Assembly (NCBI GenBank): GCA_004380135.1
Contig: QXCR01000010.1
Location: 124,001 to 188,000 of the forward strand
Length of the DNA: 64,000 nucleotides
Origin: Stemphylium vesicarium
Lineage: Eukaryota > Ascomycota > Dothideomycetes > Pleosporales > Pleosporaceae
Reading direction: 5' to 3'
Shown: positions 44,476-56,283 of the stretch, in pieces
Position numbering within the stretch: position 1 is the first letter of the stretch
Layout of the letters: each line of letters opens with the position of its first letter
Made by a program: the position numbers and the translations under genes
Notes under the pieces: model-generated
Database searches by the model: none
What the model saw: the letters and a program-made list of their open reading frames with translations, nothing else
Told to the model about the DNA's origin: nothing

Positions 44476-45468
44476 TCACCCCGCCATAGCCCCCTTGATC
44501 CACCCCGCAATCTCCTCGCTCTCCTGCGGCAGCGTGGGATAATAATGACCCATATCCCACTCCTTGACCACACTCTTTCCCCCCCCAGTCTCATAAAACC
44601 CCTTGATCAGGGCCTCGCCCGCCCAATTCCACTCATCCTGGTTCCCCTGCACATGAAGCGTGGGCGTCGTGATCTTGCCGTGCAACAAAGCCTCCTGTTC
44701 CGCTTTCTCAAGCGAGGAAAACGACGACAGCGCAGAGGTAACCGAGGGAGGTAGAAGCGGCGGCGGATAACTGCCACAGACGCTGATGCCGAATTTCCAG
44801 CAACACCAGTCTAGATCCTCACCCTCCACAGCGCCTTTTTCTTTGAGCGCACGGGCTATCTCGGCGCCCTTGAGGAGTCCGGCAACGACCTTGGTGCCCT
44901 GCGAGAAGCCGATTAGACCGACGACGGTGCCGCCAGAGGATTGGATGCGCTGCACTGTGCTGCGGATGAGGTCTTCGACTTCAGATGGCATGGCGTTGGT
45001 GGAGGCGCCGGCTTTCATGTCGCTGATTGTGACGGTCGTGTTGAGCCAGCGCTTGAAGGGGCCGCAGCCGTCGAAGAAGGGGAGGACGCCTGGGCCGGCT
45101 TGCGAGGGAAAGGGCGCTAAGGGTGTGTCTGTTAGTTTATCACATGCGATGCCTTTAGAGATGACGGGGAAGCAGAGGTGTAGGGTGGGAGATGGAAGAA
45201 GGAGAAATACGGGATGGTGAGGTATTGTTGGACAGTGAGAAGATGCTGAGCGAATAGAGCGGGATTGCTGATGGCGATGGGACATACCTTCCATACTCTC
45301 GATATTGAAATCATCTCCAATGACGCGGTTCAACCGTGCCAATTGCACCGTGTGGACCATGGCGTTACTGCCAGACCCATGGAAAGCGAGGATAGTGGGC
45401 TTCATGGCTTCTCCTTCTTTTAGGCCTGCAGGTGCTGTGCTAGGGGTCATGTATGTCGGATTTTCCAT
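44476..45468 (-). CDS. FSH1-family serine hydrolase
   Basis: Alpha/beta-hydrolase of the FSH1/ovarian-cancer-gene-2 family, 273 aa from two exons (45468-45288, 45116-44476). The first strand and oxyanion region ILAFHGSGSNA is in exon 1. The nucleophile elbow is GFSQG with S132. The acid lies in GNQDEW and the catalytic histidine in DMGHYYP near the C-terminus. Substrate is unknown; fungal members act as esterases or in some polyketide pathways, but no biosynthetic genes are nearby. The intron is 171 nt, longer than most here. The upstream open frame to 45480 starts with TTG, so the ATG at 45468 is used. Confidence 0.88.
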   Translation of the reverse strand: MENPTYMTPSTAPAGLKEGEAMKPTILAFHGSGSNAMVHTVQLARLNRVIGDDFNIESMEGMSHRHQQSRSIRSASSHCPTIPHHPVFLLLPSPTLHLCFPVISKGIACDKLTDTPLAPFPSQAGPGVLPFFDGCGPFKRWLNTTVTISDMKAGASTNAMPSEVEDLIRSTVQRIQSSGGTVVGLIGFSQGTKVVAGLLKGAEIARALKEKGAVEGEDLDWCCWKFGISVCGSYPPPLLPPSVTSALSSFSSLEKAEQEALLHGKITTPTLHVQGNQDEWNWAGEALIKGFYETGGGKSVVKEWDMGHYYPTLPQESEEIAGWIKGAMAG

Positions 45469-46474
45469 CTCTTGTAACAACCTTCTCTGTCTCTCTCTAA
45501 TTCTCTCCCTTTGGTCTTCGATCTCTTTCTTTTTTCAGTGTCTAATCCAGTTACACTGCGCTTGCCTATCCGCTCAATAACTCCTCTTACTTCGTTCACA
45601 GCCCAAGCGCTATAACGTAAACCCTCTTTATCACTCTTAACCAAATCTCCCTCTGCACTTTCCCTATTTTCCTGTTTTCCTCTTCCCTTCCCTGTACAAT
45701 CTCTTTCCAACCGTCTTTCTTGTGCGTAAAAAGGGTAACTTCCAGAGTCGTCCAGCAGATCGAGAAAACCCTTTTCCCTGAGAATCTCCGTTAAAAAAGC
45801 CCTCCAGCAATTGCGGTGAGCAAAAAACGCCACAATCCACCCCAGGCAGGACTGTAGAAAAAGCAAATATGTAAAGATCTCCCAACCCTAACCTCCGGTC
45901 ATCGGGCCGCGAATCGTTGCGCGTATCGCTAAGAGATGATGTCCGCGTACCCGATAGTAAGCGAGAGAGAATGGTGTATTTGGCGCAGTAGAGATGGCGA
46001 AGCCCTTGTGCTGGAAACCTGCTAGTAGGGGCGCACTGGGCAGGAATCGTATTTACGGTGTTTGTTGTATTGAGTAGGTAAGCTGGCTCTTGCTGGGGGT
46101 TGTGCGGTCGGAGGCCGAGGATGTTTGCCTTGGTGGGGCAAGTAAGGCCAGGTCCAGCCGCAACGTCGCACATCACCTAATCGTATGTACGTTTGCTTGG
46201 TCACGTAACCCGTCATGTAATCCTCTCCAGGAAAAGGTGGCCCAGCCCTTTACAATCGCCGCGTGTTAGAAAAAAAGGTTTAAGTAAACGGCTTATCAAC
46301 GGTCTCGATGCTTAACAAGCTTCTTCGAGGCTCCACTTCTGTCAGCTCTCCTAAAGAACACACTACTTCCATCGCCGATAGTTGATACATGTACTATTCA
46401 GGTGATGCAAATCGTCTCTCTAGTCTAGTACTATCGATTATATGCGTAAAAGACTATTACTATGAACTGCAGTC
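45469..46474. other. Intergenic, FSH1 hydrolase to GPI-protein gene
   Basis: About 1 kb with pyrimidine-rich sequence just upstream of the hydrolase start (45475-45540). Frames on the minus strand have no recognisable domain. No further gene is supported. Confidence 0.5.
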
Positions 46475-47489
46475 TTACAACACAAGCATTACTGCCGTCA
46501 CCACCCCAGCCGCCCATCCCACCATCCGAACACTAATATCAGCCCCGGCACTCTCCCACGGCGTCTCTTGCTCCGGTACACGGCTTCCTTCGACCGTATT
46601 GTTCGCAGTCATACACACGAACTCGACGCTGCTCTACGCCCGATTCGAATCTGGGTCAACAAATCGACCAAGTAGGACGAGTGGAATCGTCTGGCGCGTT
46701 AAGAAATCATACGTCTCGTTCGCATCGACATTGGCATCGGCGATATTGGACGCATCGACGCCTACGACTGTCCCGAACGTGCTGTACTTGCCTGGGATCT
46801 GCGCCTCCTCGGGCATGTTGGTATGAGCGCACGTGCTGTTGGTCACGTCGACGAAGTTGAGGTCTGTTGCGAACTTATTAGCTACACGTACAAAAGCTAC
46901 AGATCCCCGAGTCACAAGTCAATAGTATCTGTTCGGCGCGGGAAAAAAAGAGCATAAGGGTGACTTGGACAGGGCCAACGGAAGGAAACGTACTATGTGA
47001 ACCGCCCTTTAACATTGGACACGCCTTGTTGAAGACTTCTGATGTAGACCCAGTATCGGGGTGAGGACAGGAATTCGTCGAACTGCTGAGTATCTGGGTT
47101 AGGTGGTCGGTGCAGTCCGAGCTGATCACGCCGCTACAGCTGTTCTCCCCTCCTCTTGATTCTAACATCGCATTGATGTTGGTGTATTGGTAGCTGCAGA
47201 TTCCGGTGCCGTTGGCCACGTTTCCAGGGGCGGAGATGTAGGCATTTGCTCGGACGTCGTGTCTGTCATTCCATTCGGTCCCTCGAGACCCGACGAGCAC
47301 AGAGACATACCGCGGGTCGTCACTGGCGTAGGAGGCGTTCCATGTGAATTCGTGCTGGCCGGTTGAGTTCACGGTGCTGAATTCCGGGAGAGTGGCTCCA
47401 TAGGAGGAATTTTGCGCTTTGACGGATGCTGTGGTGAGTAGGCCTGATATTGTAAAGAGCAGCGACTTTGGGTTGTTAGACGTCCACAT
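46475..47489 (-). CDS. Secreted, Cys-containing protein with GPI-anchor signal
   Basis: Unrecognised fungal protein of about 277 aa from three exons (47489-46994, 46896-46713, 46628-46475). It begins with a signal peptide (hydrophobic LLFTISGLLTTASVKA, cleavage near residue 25). It has several N-glycosylation sequons and about ten cysteines. It ends in a typical GPI signal: a small-residue region, then hydrophobic VGWAAGVVTAVMLVL at the C-terminus. The last intron (46629-46712, 84 nt, GTATGA donor, TTGAC branch, CAG acceptor) removes an in-frame TAG at 46634. For intron 1 an alternative acceptor at 46882 would shorten the protein by five residues. A cell-surface location is inferred; the function is unknown. 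Confidence 0.75.
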
Positions 47490-48138
47490 ATTGGCTTGGA
47501 ATAAGTGTAAAGCCTTGGGCGATTATTCGTGCAGACTTGCGAGAATACATTTATATGTATTCCAGTGTATGCGGCAGTCAGGTACCGTATTGGAATGACT
47601 AGCCAAGAGAAATGACGTGCATAGTAACTCTGATTTGCCAATGTTCGCGGTGTTGTGGTTAAAATCTACCCGATCGAGAGAGCTCGGCATTCTATACTCG
47701 TCCAAATGAATATTGTGTGACAGTTGAGTAGTGCTAAGCGCTGGGGGTTAACTCGGTTTTGCGCTTGCATAGGTACTCCAATGGCGCAGTTGACTGTGCC
47801 GTATGTAACATGGGAATGAACGGTAATGCAGCACGCATCCATGTGGATAAGGGTGCTCTTCTTGGCTGCAAGCGCAACGAAGAAGCGACACCACCATGTG
47901 CGCGAGACAATCAACGTCGTGATCAAGAGAGAAGTGCAACTTGGACTATTAATCGTACTGTCATCGTAGTTGTGTGATAATTCATCGCGCCCTGCCATCT
48001 CCATGGCACCCCATACAACCGCATGGTCTCGAACGAACCAATCGCTTGCTACTCAGAAAAACCCATTCGAGAAAAGAAAAGAAAAGACAGACAAAAACAA
48101 ACGCCTACGCTAACAAAATCACTACATACTGCGTGGGC
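47490..48138. other. Intergenic between GPI-protein and DUF3074 genes
   Basis: The 649 bp hold the promoter of the GPI-protein gene and the 3' UTR of the DUF3074 gene. No other feature is recognised. Confidence 0.5.
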
Positions 48139-50001
48139 CTAGAACTGTGTCGTTCCTGCCCTTCCCAACGTGCTTGTCGAATCGCTAGAACCCTTGCTTC
48201 TTCGTCCACTTCTCCCAGAACTTCCTGAGCTTGCTCTCGCCCTGCCCTTACCCTCCTGCTCCTTGATTGACCTAAGGATCTTGATACCCTCTTCGCTCCT
48301 GCCTAATTGAGAGACAAGAACGGTGTTTTCGCGTTGCAATTCGCCAATCTGCCCTTTAAGCAGTTTGTTCTCTTGCTCCAAGATATCCATCCGCTGCTTG
48401 TATTCGTCGCGCTCCCGTTGCGTCTTCTGAAGCTGGTTCTTATCCGCTTCCTTTTGTTGGCGGGCAAGCAATTTCCGCGTCTCTTTCTCTCGACGCTCTT
48501 CGAGTTTTCGCACTTCTTTCTGGTACTTTGTTTCTTGCTTCTTCTTGTCCCTCTCGTGCCTTTCGTTGGCTTTTTGTATCTCCTTCTCCGTCTTCGTGCT
48601 CTCGGCTTGGAGATCGGTGTCACGCTTCTCTCGCGCCTGCTCAAGCTTTACTTTCAATTGCTCTTTCTTTTCTTCAATCTTTTCAAGTCCTTTGTGTTGT
48701 AGGCTCTCATCTGCCAGAGGCAAGGATTGCTGCGACATGGTCGATGGTGTTGGGATTGATGTATCAACTGGAATTCCTTCGCGGGCAGTAGTAAATTGCT
48801 CAGCAGAGGCAAATGAGTCTGTTGATGAAGAAGAGCTCGAGGAACTGATGGACGTAGTGCGTTGTAATCCCAGTCGGCTACTGTTCTGTGACGTATGTCG
48901 CTGATGCGAGGGTGTGTCGGCTATACTGGTTCCCACACCAGCAGAATTTCCGTTTGAATCTGCTAGGGACATACGGTGCCCGTCTTCATGTGCTTTTGGG
49001 GTGTCCGCTGTTGCGTCTGCTTCGTTGTCCTTTGCACAGGCCCAGTTGAGAAATTTGACTGCATCTTGCACAATGCTGCTAGGTACGTTTCGTTCTACCA
49101 TGAAGCGAGGTATACCTCCTCCAGGGTCGCTGCGCGTGATCATTATCCACTCGACTGGATTGGTTTCTGCATCGCCGCCTTCCAATGGTATTTCTCGGAT
49201 CATCTCGATGGATTCGTAGAAGCCTCGGACCATGCCAGTGCGTTGCGGCGCATCGGGATGCGAGACGGGTATAGAAACAACCATAAAGTGCCGTGGTATC
49301 GAGTTGGCAACTTTGGAGGCTTCGGTGAGGCATGTGTCAGAGGTGATGAGGAGGGTAATGAACTCTCGCGGTGAGGTCGGGCCCGGGAATTGAGCAGAGA
49401 GTTGGTAAACTGCAACATTGTCAGCGATCTTGTCCGTCATGGAGTCTTTGGCATATTACGCACCTTGCAACTGTCCCACGCCCTCGACTGTCATGTCTTC
49501 CAGTCTCTGGTCTCCACCGATGCCTCTAATATTGCCCTCTCCAGGACCACCTTGGACTTCCAGACTCTCTGGAAACTCCCTCTTCATGGCGCGCTTCCAC
49601 TTGTCGAAGCCAAGTCCTTCGTGTACACTCGTCCGCGAGAACCAGGCGCCATGTCTATCGTTTCCGGCCATCTTGAAGACGCTCATTCCAGTTGCGGCAT
49701 CGTTGGCGCCCAACTTTAAAGGCTTGCCCCATGACTTTTGAAGCTTCTCGTGTTCTGAAGCTGGCGGTGGTCGCCGTACCTGGGAGATGGTGAGGTCTTT
49801 CGCGCCTGTCGCAGGTTGTTCTTCGGTCCGTGTGCGCTGCGAAGACTCGTAGGGTGTACCATTGGGAGGTGGAGGTACGGAATTCGCGATCAGCTCCGCC
49901 TTTGCCAGTATTTCGGGTAGGAACTCTTCGAGTTTGTCGGTAGGGACGTCGCTAAACTCTTTCGGCCGGAGGCAAGCGAGCGCTTCATGTAGCTCCGCCA
50001 T
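48139..50001 (-). CDS. DUF3074 (START-like) protein with C-terminal coiled coil
   Basis: Protein of 602 aa from two exons (50001-49464, 49409-48139). The middle region, about residues 85-300, matches DUF3074, a START-like lipid-binding fold of filamentous fungi: WFSRTSVHEGLGFDKWKRAM, then REFITLLITSD, HFMVVSIPVSHPD and the VEWIMITRSDPGG segment. A Ser-rich linker with a poly-Ser run follows. A long Lys/Glu/Arg/Gln coiled coil (about 425-560) and a basic Ser/Gly-rich tail close the protein. The intron joins the two halves of the START-like domain in frame. No experimentally defined role is known to me; lipid binding is inferred from the fold. The frame extends upstream to 50076 without a better start. 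Confidence 0.85.
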
Positions 50002-50700
50002 GACAGAAACAATGAGGGTTTCAAGAAGGTTGGAAAAGTCCGGGGAAGCGTGTAGAGAAGGCGAAAGGAGCAGCAAGCCACGATATACCTAGACTGTTGT
50101 GGCTGCGGCCAGGGCTATAAGTGTAGCAAATGTTCCGACGTAGCCGTGGTGGAAACTAGTCGGGTCCGGTGACGGTCAATGAGATCACTACGGTGCAACG
50201 AAGAATGTAAATTGAGTGTCGGATCGAGCGCATCCAAAAGACTAACAATGACGAGGCGTAAACTAGGAGAGCAGAGTGCCGGAGCTCAGGTTCTCCAGTG
50301 CAGACGGCAAGGCTCCGCATGTTGGCATTGCAGACACTGTTTATCCGACGTCATCCCTGGCGGCCGCTCCTTCGCGACGCGCGAGACCGCGGGGTCGCCC
50401 GCCGCTCCACCGACGTACCCTGACGGTGCCTGCATACGAATACGCCGACCGCGCTACGTCACACTAGAGCGCCTTGGGGGAGGCTTGCGAGATTGTACGA
50501 TTCGCCGTCGTATGCAATTTCACCACGGATGCGCCGTGCCACGATAATGTCAAAGCAGAATAAGCATGCTATCTAAGGCTTGTAAAGCGACAGGGTGATG
50601 AGAGGGGTATTTTGCAAGTCTATCCTTTGCCCGTTGATGCAACAACCAAAACACTCCGTGCTGTACAGATGCTGGGTATCTACACTTGCGCCACCAAGAA
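50002..50700. other. Intergenic, DUF3074 gene to sterol acyltransferase 3' end
   Basis: The 699-bp gap lies between two minus-strand genes. It has GC-rich short frames without domains and includes the DUF3074 promoter. No other feature is seen. Confidence 0.5.
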
Positions 50701-52658
50701 CTATACAAGTACATACAATGCGCACATCTATAGCTACTAGTCAGTGACTGCAGGCGTTCGGAAGGGGTGAGTAAGCTTACCATACTAAGCCCCAGGATCA
50801 TGCTGCACCAAAATAGAACATTGTTCAGGAGCGTACGTCCCCTAACCCACTTGCTTCGCTGCAGCATAACGATCGGCATCTGGAGCATCATGGCGAAAAA
50901 GCCATAGCCTCTGAACTTTCTGGTGATGCAGCCCATGACCAGCTCGTGCGCGAGCGCCGAGATGAGAAAGGTGATGGTTGTAGCCAGCGGACGTGACATG
51001 TGATTCTTCGACGCGCTGTAGACGTGTCGGCGGAGGAATTGATGTACTGGAATGTTCCACTAAAACCGCCAGTCAGCTAGGAACACCTTATGGGGCAGAT
51101 ATAGGCTACCTCTCGTGAGAACTCGAGCCAGTCACAGCTGTTCCACCAATCCGCGTAGAACTGACGATCCGCGAAGCCTGAATCGTGTAAGCAAGGCCAT
51201 AGTTTTGTCGATAATGAAGACGTACGTGTTATCTCTGCGAATGCACCCAAAATGTACTCAAAGATGACCAGGAAGACCAGAAGGAAGGTGATCATAAACG
51301 GAAAGAGCAGACGACCGATGGTTTCACCCAGAATCAAGGCAAAGTCCATCGCGCTGTTCGAGTTGTGGAGTCGCATGGCCGATACATCCAGGACTGGAAG
51401 AGTAAATTCCTCAGCCGTGATGACCATGAGAAAGATGCAGCCAAAAACGGCCAGCGTCTTGTAAAAAACCTCGAGCCAGCGAATGTGCGTATTGCGAGGG
51501 TACTCCAGCTCGTAGCATAAGGTTGGGCAGAATATGAAATCCACGTAGTTGTAAAGGGTGAGGTTGTTGGGATACGAGACGTGGCCAAGAGGCGAGGCAA
51601 GCTCCAGGGCAAGATCCTCTCGCAAGTGGCTCAAGAATTCCGCATTCGCATCCTTTGGCTCTGGTTCGTCTTGAGATGGTGACATTGGAATCTCGTGCAA
51701 ATGAGTGCGCGAGCTCGGGTATCGGACAGCTGCCACTTTGCTAGCCTTGTCGGGCGTATCGAGATCATTCAGTCGTCGCAGAGTTTCGCTGAGATGGCCA
51801 TTGTAGAAACTTGAGGTGGTCAGTACGTGCCTAAGAAATAAATTGGCAGTCATCATACGCGTATGAATGCATCTTCATAAAGATTGCGAGCAAATGCAGT
51901 GTGAAGAAGACCTGAGCCGTCCAGCTCCAGTCGCGAATAAATGGGTATCTTGGTATTCGTTAGTCTAGAATACACAGCCCAAGTAGAGACAGCATACGTA
52001 GTCCAGAAAACCAGCCAGATCGCTTGGAAGATGCTCTGTATAGCAATCCCGTACGTGTTCCAGCGCAGCGTTTTGTTCTCTAGAAAGAGCCTCTGCAGTG
52101 GCAGCGACAAAGCCGTACTGGAGACCATGGCCCCATCCACCAGACCAAGCTCAACCACCTTCTCCTTGAACAATGCCCACTGTCTAATCTGAAAAGGATA
52201 CCCCGTCTCGGTCAGGTTTCGGAGCATCGAGGTCAGAACCATGATGGCAAGTCCGATCCAAAACAAGACGAAGAAGCCGCGGAAGTCATGGTAGTCGCTG
52301 TTGGGATCAAAGTGCGACACACGATCCTGGTAGTCGACGGTGGGGAATATGCGCTGCTTGTGCTGAGCGCGTATCTGTCGCCGCGCGGAAGACGAGGCCT
52401 GGACGGAAGGCGGGGCATCGGCGGGTATGGGGGTAGATCTGCCACTACGGAAGGTCAGTTTGTTGCCGCGCAGAAAGCACTGTTGAAGTACCTAGAGACA
52501 CCAGACCCAGGCTCCCGCAGCGTGCCATTCTTGTTAAAGGACTCGTCGCTGAGTTGTGGCTTGAGAAGGTCAATCCTCGTGGGTTTGCGCGGTCGCGGCG
52601 AGTGGTATTCCGTGTCCCCGTTGTGGTAATTCGTGTCAACAGAGGTAGATTCGGCCAT
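50701..52658 (-). CDS. ARE2: Sterol O-acyltransferase (MBOAT family)
   Basis: ER membrane enzyme that esterifies sterols with fatty acyl-CoA for storage in lipid droplets. Seven exons (52658-52492, 52444-51998, 51948-51859, 51809-51226, 51177-51110, 51059-50781, 50727-50701) give 553 aa. Signature elements are a polar N-terminus of about 100 residues; many membrane segments; a block MHSYAFYNGHLSE formed only after removal of a 49-nt intron; FYADWWN at about 436-442; and the MBOAT active-site histidine H490 in SALAHEL. Two introns are exactly 49 nt with TACTGAC/ACTAAC branch sites and AAG acceptors, and the last exon is 27 nt. Fungal genomes may carry ARE1 and ARE2 paralogues; the symbol marks the family. 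Confidence 0.92.
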
Positions 52659-53543
52659 TATGGGTAAAGGGTTCTGCGCATAGTGGGATGCGATGATGCG
52701 AAGGAAGATTTAAACGTGGTCAGCCCAGACTATGATCAGCAAACTAACAGGGTCACTGGCTGTTGGTCATATGTTCCGGATAGCCGTGGCGCATAAATCA
52801 GGGAACGAGTAATGACATGATTGTGCTGTTATGTGGAGGTTTAACATAGGGGCTATTTGTGCGCAAGCCATTTGGTATCATGGTGGTGCTCCAGCATTTG
52901 TTAGTATTTGTTAGACGTAGGGATCGGTTACATCACACGTCCGACGCGCCCGCCACCGACAATGTAGCCCAAGTTGATCATCTCTACACTCAGTGTATAT
53001 TCTGGCAAAACAAGGCTCGAAACACGTGTTCTCGTCCGATGTTGTTCCGTCCCACATTTGTATGCGCTCTTAATATAGAAGATGCCATGACTGCGTATAA
53101 AGCGTATGAGTTGCTTGCACTGTACGTGTCTCGTATTGCTTCGGTGCCTGACTCGTGCGGCAACCATCCGCGACATGTGGTGATGGGCATACTTCGGACT
53201 TGTCGAGTGAGACTATGAGTACCACAATATACCACAAGGCAAAGCTCAGTGGAAGCAGTGTCAATGGATGGTGCATGCTATGGTACTCCAGGGGTGGCTG
53301 CCTCAGTGCTAGCGCGGGCTTCATGGTTGTCGGTGGGAGGTGCGTCCGACCTCTGGAACAAATAACGGGCCGGCCAGCTGGAAGCCGTCCCCAAACGTTC
53401 TCGACAACCAACCCCAAAGTAACCCGCCGAGTCGCCCCTGCCCGATTAATATCGCCTACCGACTAACGTCCCTCGATCCTCTCCAGGCACCTCTCAATCG
53501 AAGCCTTAGACGCTGCTCGGGTGGGGTCCAAGAGGCCACCGCA
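52659..53543. promoter_or_regulatory. Divergent intergenic region, ARE2 / AP-1 gamma
   Basis: The 885 bp between two divergent start codons carry no recognisable gene. Both promoters must lie here, but no core-promoter box is distinct enough to call. Confidence 0.45.
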
Positions 53544-56283
53544 ATGGCTTCCTGTACGCCAAGAATCGCGACACCCGCAGCTTTGGACATGTGCTAAGGA
53601 TTACAGTGAAGCAGTTCATTCGCAATGTGCGCGCCGCAAAGACTATCGCCGACGAGCGTGCTGTCGTGCAGAAAGAGAGTGCGGCCATCCGTGCCAGCTT
53701 CAGGGAGGAAAGTCACGACTCCAATGTGAGGAGGAACAATGTCGCAAAGCTGCTCTACCTCTTCACACTGGGTGAGAGGACACATTTCGGGCAGATTGAA
53801 TGTCTGAAGCTGCTGGCCTCTCCCCGCTTCGCCGACAAGCGGTTAGGATACCTGGGCACGATGCTGCTCCTGGACGAGAACCAGGAAGTCCTGACCCTGG
53901 TGACCAACTCGCTGAAGAAGTACGTTTTTCGCTGGCGTCGAAGCCGCCATACGTGTGCTAATAGAAACACAGCGACCTGAACCATGCGAACCAGTACATC
54001 GTCGGTCTCGCCCTCTGCACCCTCGGAAACATTGCCTCTGTCGAGATGGCTCGAGACCTGTTTCCGGAAGTCGAAACGATAATATCGAGCGCGAACCCGT
54101 ACATACGTCGAAAAGCCGCCATCTGCGCAATGAGGATATGTCGAAAAGTGCCAGACCTGCAAGAGCATTTCCTGGAAAAGGCCAAGCTATTGTTGCAGGA
54201 CCGCAACCACGGAGTTCTGCTATGCGGTGTCACTCTGGTAGAGAATCTCTGCCAGGCAGACGAGGACGAGGACGACGAGAACGGCGTAAGGGACATTTTC
54301 AGGCCTGTCGTACCCAGCTTGATCAAGATTCTGAAGGGACTGTCCTCGTCTGGCTATGCCCCGGAGCATGACGTGACGGGCATCACGGACCCGTTCCTGC
54401 AGTGCAAGCTACTACAGCTTCTGCGAGTCCTGGCTCGTGGCGATGCACATGTCAGTGAACAGATCAACGATATCCTCGCTCAAGTCGCTACAAACACTGA
54501 CTCGTCGAAAAACGTCGGCAACTCCATCCTGTACGAGTCGGTCCTCACTATCCTTGACATCGAGGCGGATTCTGGACTTCGCGTCCTGGGTGTGAACATC
54601 TTGGGAAAGTTCTTGTCCAACAGGGACAACAATATCAGATATGTCGCTCTCAACACCTTGATCAAGGTAGTTGCAGTCGAACCCAACGCCGTCCAGCGAC
54701 ATCGCAACACCATCCTCGACTGTCTACGAGACCCTGATATCAGTATTCGGAGGAGAGCGCTTGACCTGAGTTTCACTCTGATCAACGAGAGCAACGTAAG
54801 GGTACTGATACGGGAGCTGTTGGCTTTCCTGGAAGTCGCCGACAACGAGTTCAAGCCTGTCATGACCTCACAGATTGGTGTTGCTGCAGACCGATTTGCG
54901 CCAAACAAGAGATGGCACGTCGACACCATGTTGCGCGTCTTGAAGCTGGTAAGTACGACATGTCTATTTCGTCGCCTCAATTAACGCGTCGTCAGGCTGG
55001 CAACTACGTCAAAGAGCAAATCTTGTCATCCTTCGTTCGACTCATCGCTACCACACCCGACCTCCAAACCTACTCAGTGCAGAAATTGTACGCCGCTCTC
55101 AAGGAAGACATTACACAAGAGGGTCTTATCCTGGCTGGTTCCTGGGTAATCGGAGAATACGGCGATGCTCTACTACGTGGGGGTCAGTACGAGGAGGAAG
55201 AGCTTGTCACGGAAGTCAAGGAAAGCGACGTCGTGGATCTCTTCGAGACTATACTCGGCAGCAGCTATGCCGGCTTGATTGTTCAACAGTACATCGTCAC
55301 AGCATCCATGAAACTGACGACACGGTTAAACGATCCTGCTCAGATCGAACGTTTACGGCGATTGTTACTGCGATACGCAGCCAACCTGGACGTGGAGATT
55401 CAGCAACGTGCAGCTGAGTACGGCAACCTGTTCGGCCACGATCAGATCAGGAGAGGCGTCTTGGAGAAGATGCCTCCGCCTGAGATCCGGGAAGAGTCGC
55501 GCGTGCTGGGAGAAGCTACCAAGAAACGCCAATCGAAGATTGCGAAGAAGAAGCCTGCGCAGGCGGCGACAGAAGATTTGCTTTTGGACCTCATGGGCGA
55601 CTCTGGTCCATCCGCCGATATGAACGGTGCTGCCAACGGAACACAAAGCCAGGACCTGCTCGCAGATATCATGGGTGGAGCCTCGTCACCCCCTCAAACG
55701 TCTTCCCCGGCGCCACAGTCGAATGTTGCCAATATTATGGATCTCTTCAACGCAGGCCCCAGCAGTTCCCCGGCCCCTGCACAATCCCGGGCGCCTCCAC
55801 AAGCAGCATCATCAGACCTTCTTGGCGGTCTTGGTGGCATGTCCTCGCCACCCCCGCAAACTTCGACACCTCCAGTCGCGTCTGGGCCACCTGCACACCC
55901 AGTATACAACAAGAACGACCTTCAGATCACATTCCAGCTCAAGCGTGACGCTAACGCGGTACAACTTCTGGCCCGGTTCCGGAACACAGGAAGCCTCAGC
56001 CAGCTCTCAGGTGTCAATCTGCAGGCTGCCGTACCGAAGAGCCAAAAGCTGCAACTACAACCTATCAGCACTAGTGAGTTGGATGGAGGTCAGGATGCGA
56101 CCCAACAAATGAGGGTCACAGCCGTCAATGGCGTAAGTCATCCCCACAGTCTCTCGGTCTGGAATCCATACTGACGCACTACAGCCACCACCAGCAAGAC
56201 TAAAACTCCGACTCAAGATCAGTTACTCGACAAGCGGAGGAGGTCCGATCACAGAGCAGGTTGATTGGGCTGAGCCGACTTGA
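53544..56283 (+). CDS. APL4: AP-1 complex subunit gamma (gamma-adaptin)
   Basis: Large subunit of the AP-1 clathrin adaptor, which sorts cargo between trans-Golgi and endosomes. Five exons (53544-53553, 53607-53919, 53973-54948, 54996-56132, 56185-56283) give 844 aa, the normal length. The first exon is only 10 nt (Met-Ala-Ser plus one base), completing the conserved start MASLKQFIRNVRAAKT. Residues 1 to about 560 are the adaptin trunk (NNVAKLLYLFTLGERTHFGQ, RLGYLGTMLLLDENQEVL, IRRKAAICAMRI). A Pro/Ser/Gln-rich hinge (about 590-730) carries repeated Asp-Leu-Leu and Asp-Leu-Phe words fitting clathrin-box or accessory binding. The C-terminal ear runs from about 734. Confidence 0.95.

Noticed and set aside
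46634..46636. In-frame TAG suggesting the GPI-protein gene is a pseudogene
   Set aside because: An 84-nt intron with good donor, branch and acceptor removes the stop and joins to a perfect GPI-signal tail.
51810..51998. Apparent frameshift and internal deletion in the sterol acyltransferase
   Set aside because: Reading the longest frames loses a conserved segment, but two canonical 49-nt introns restore the segment ending in MHSYAFYNGHLSE in frame, so the gene is intact.
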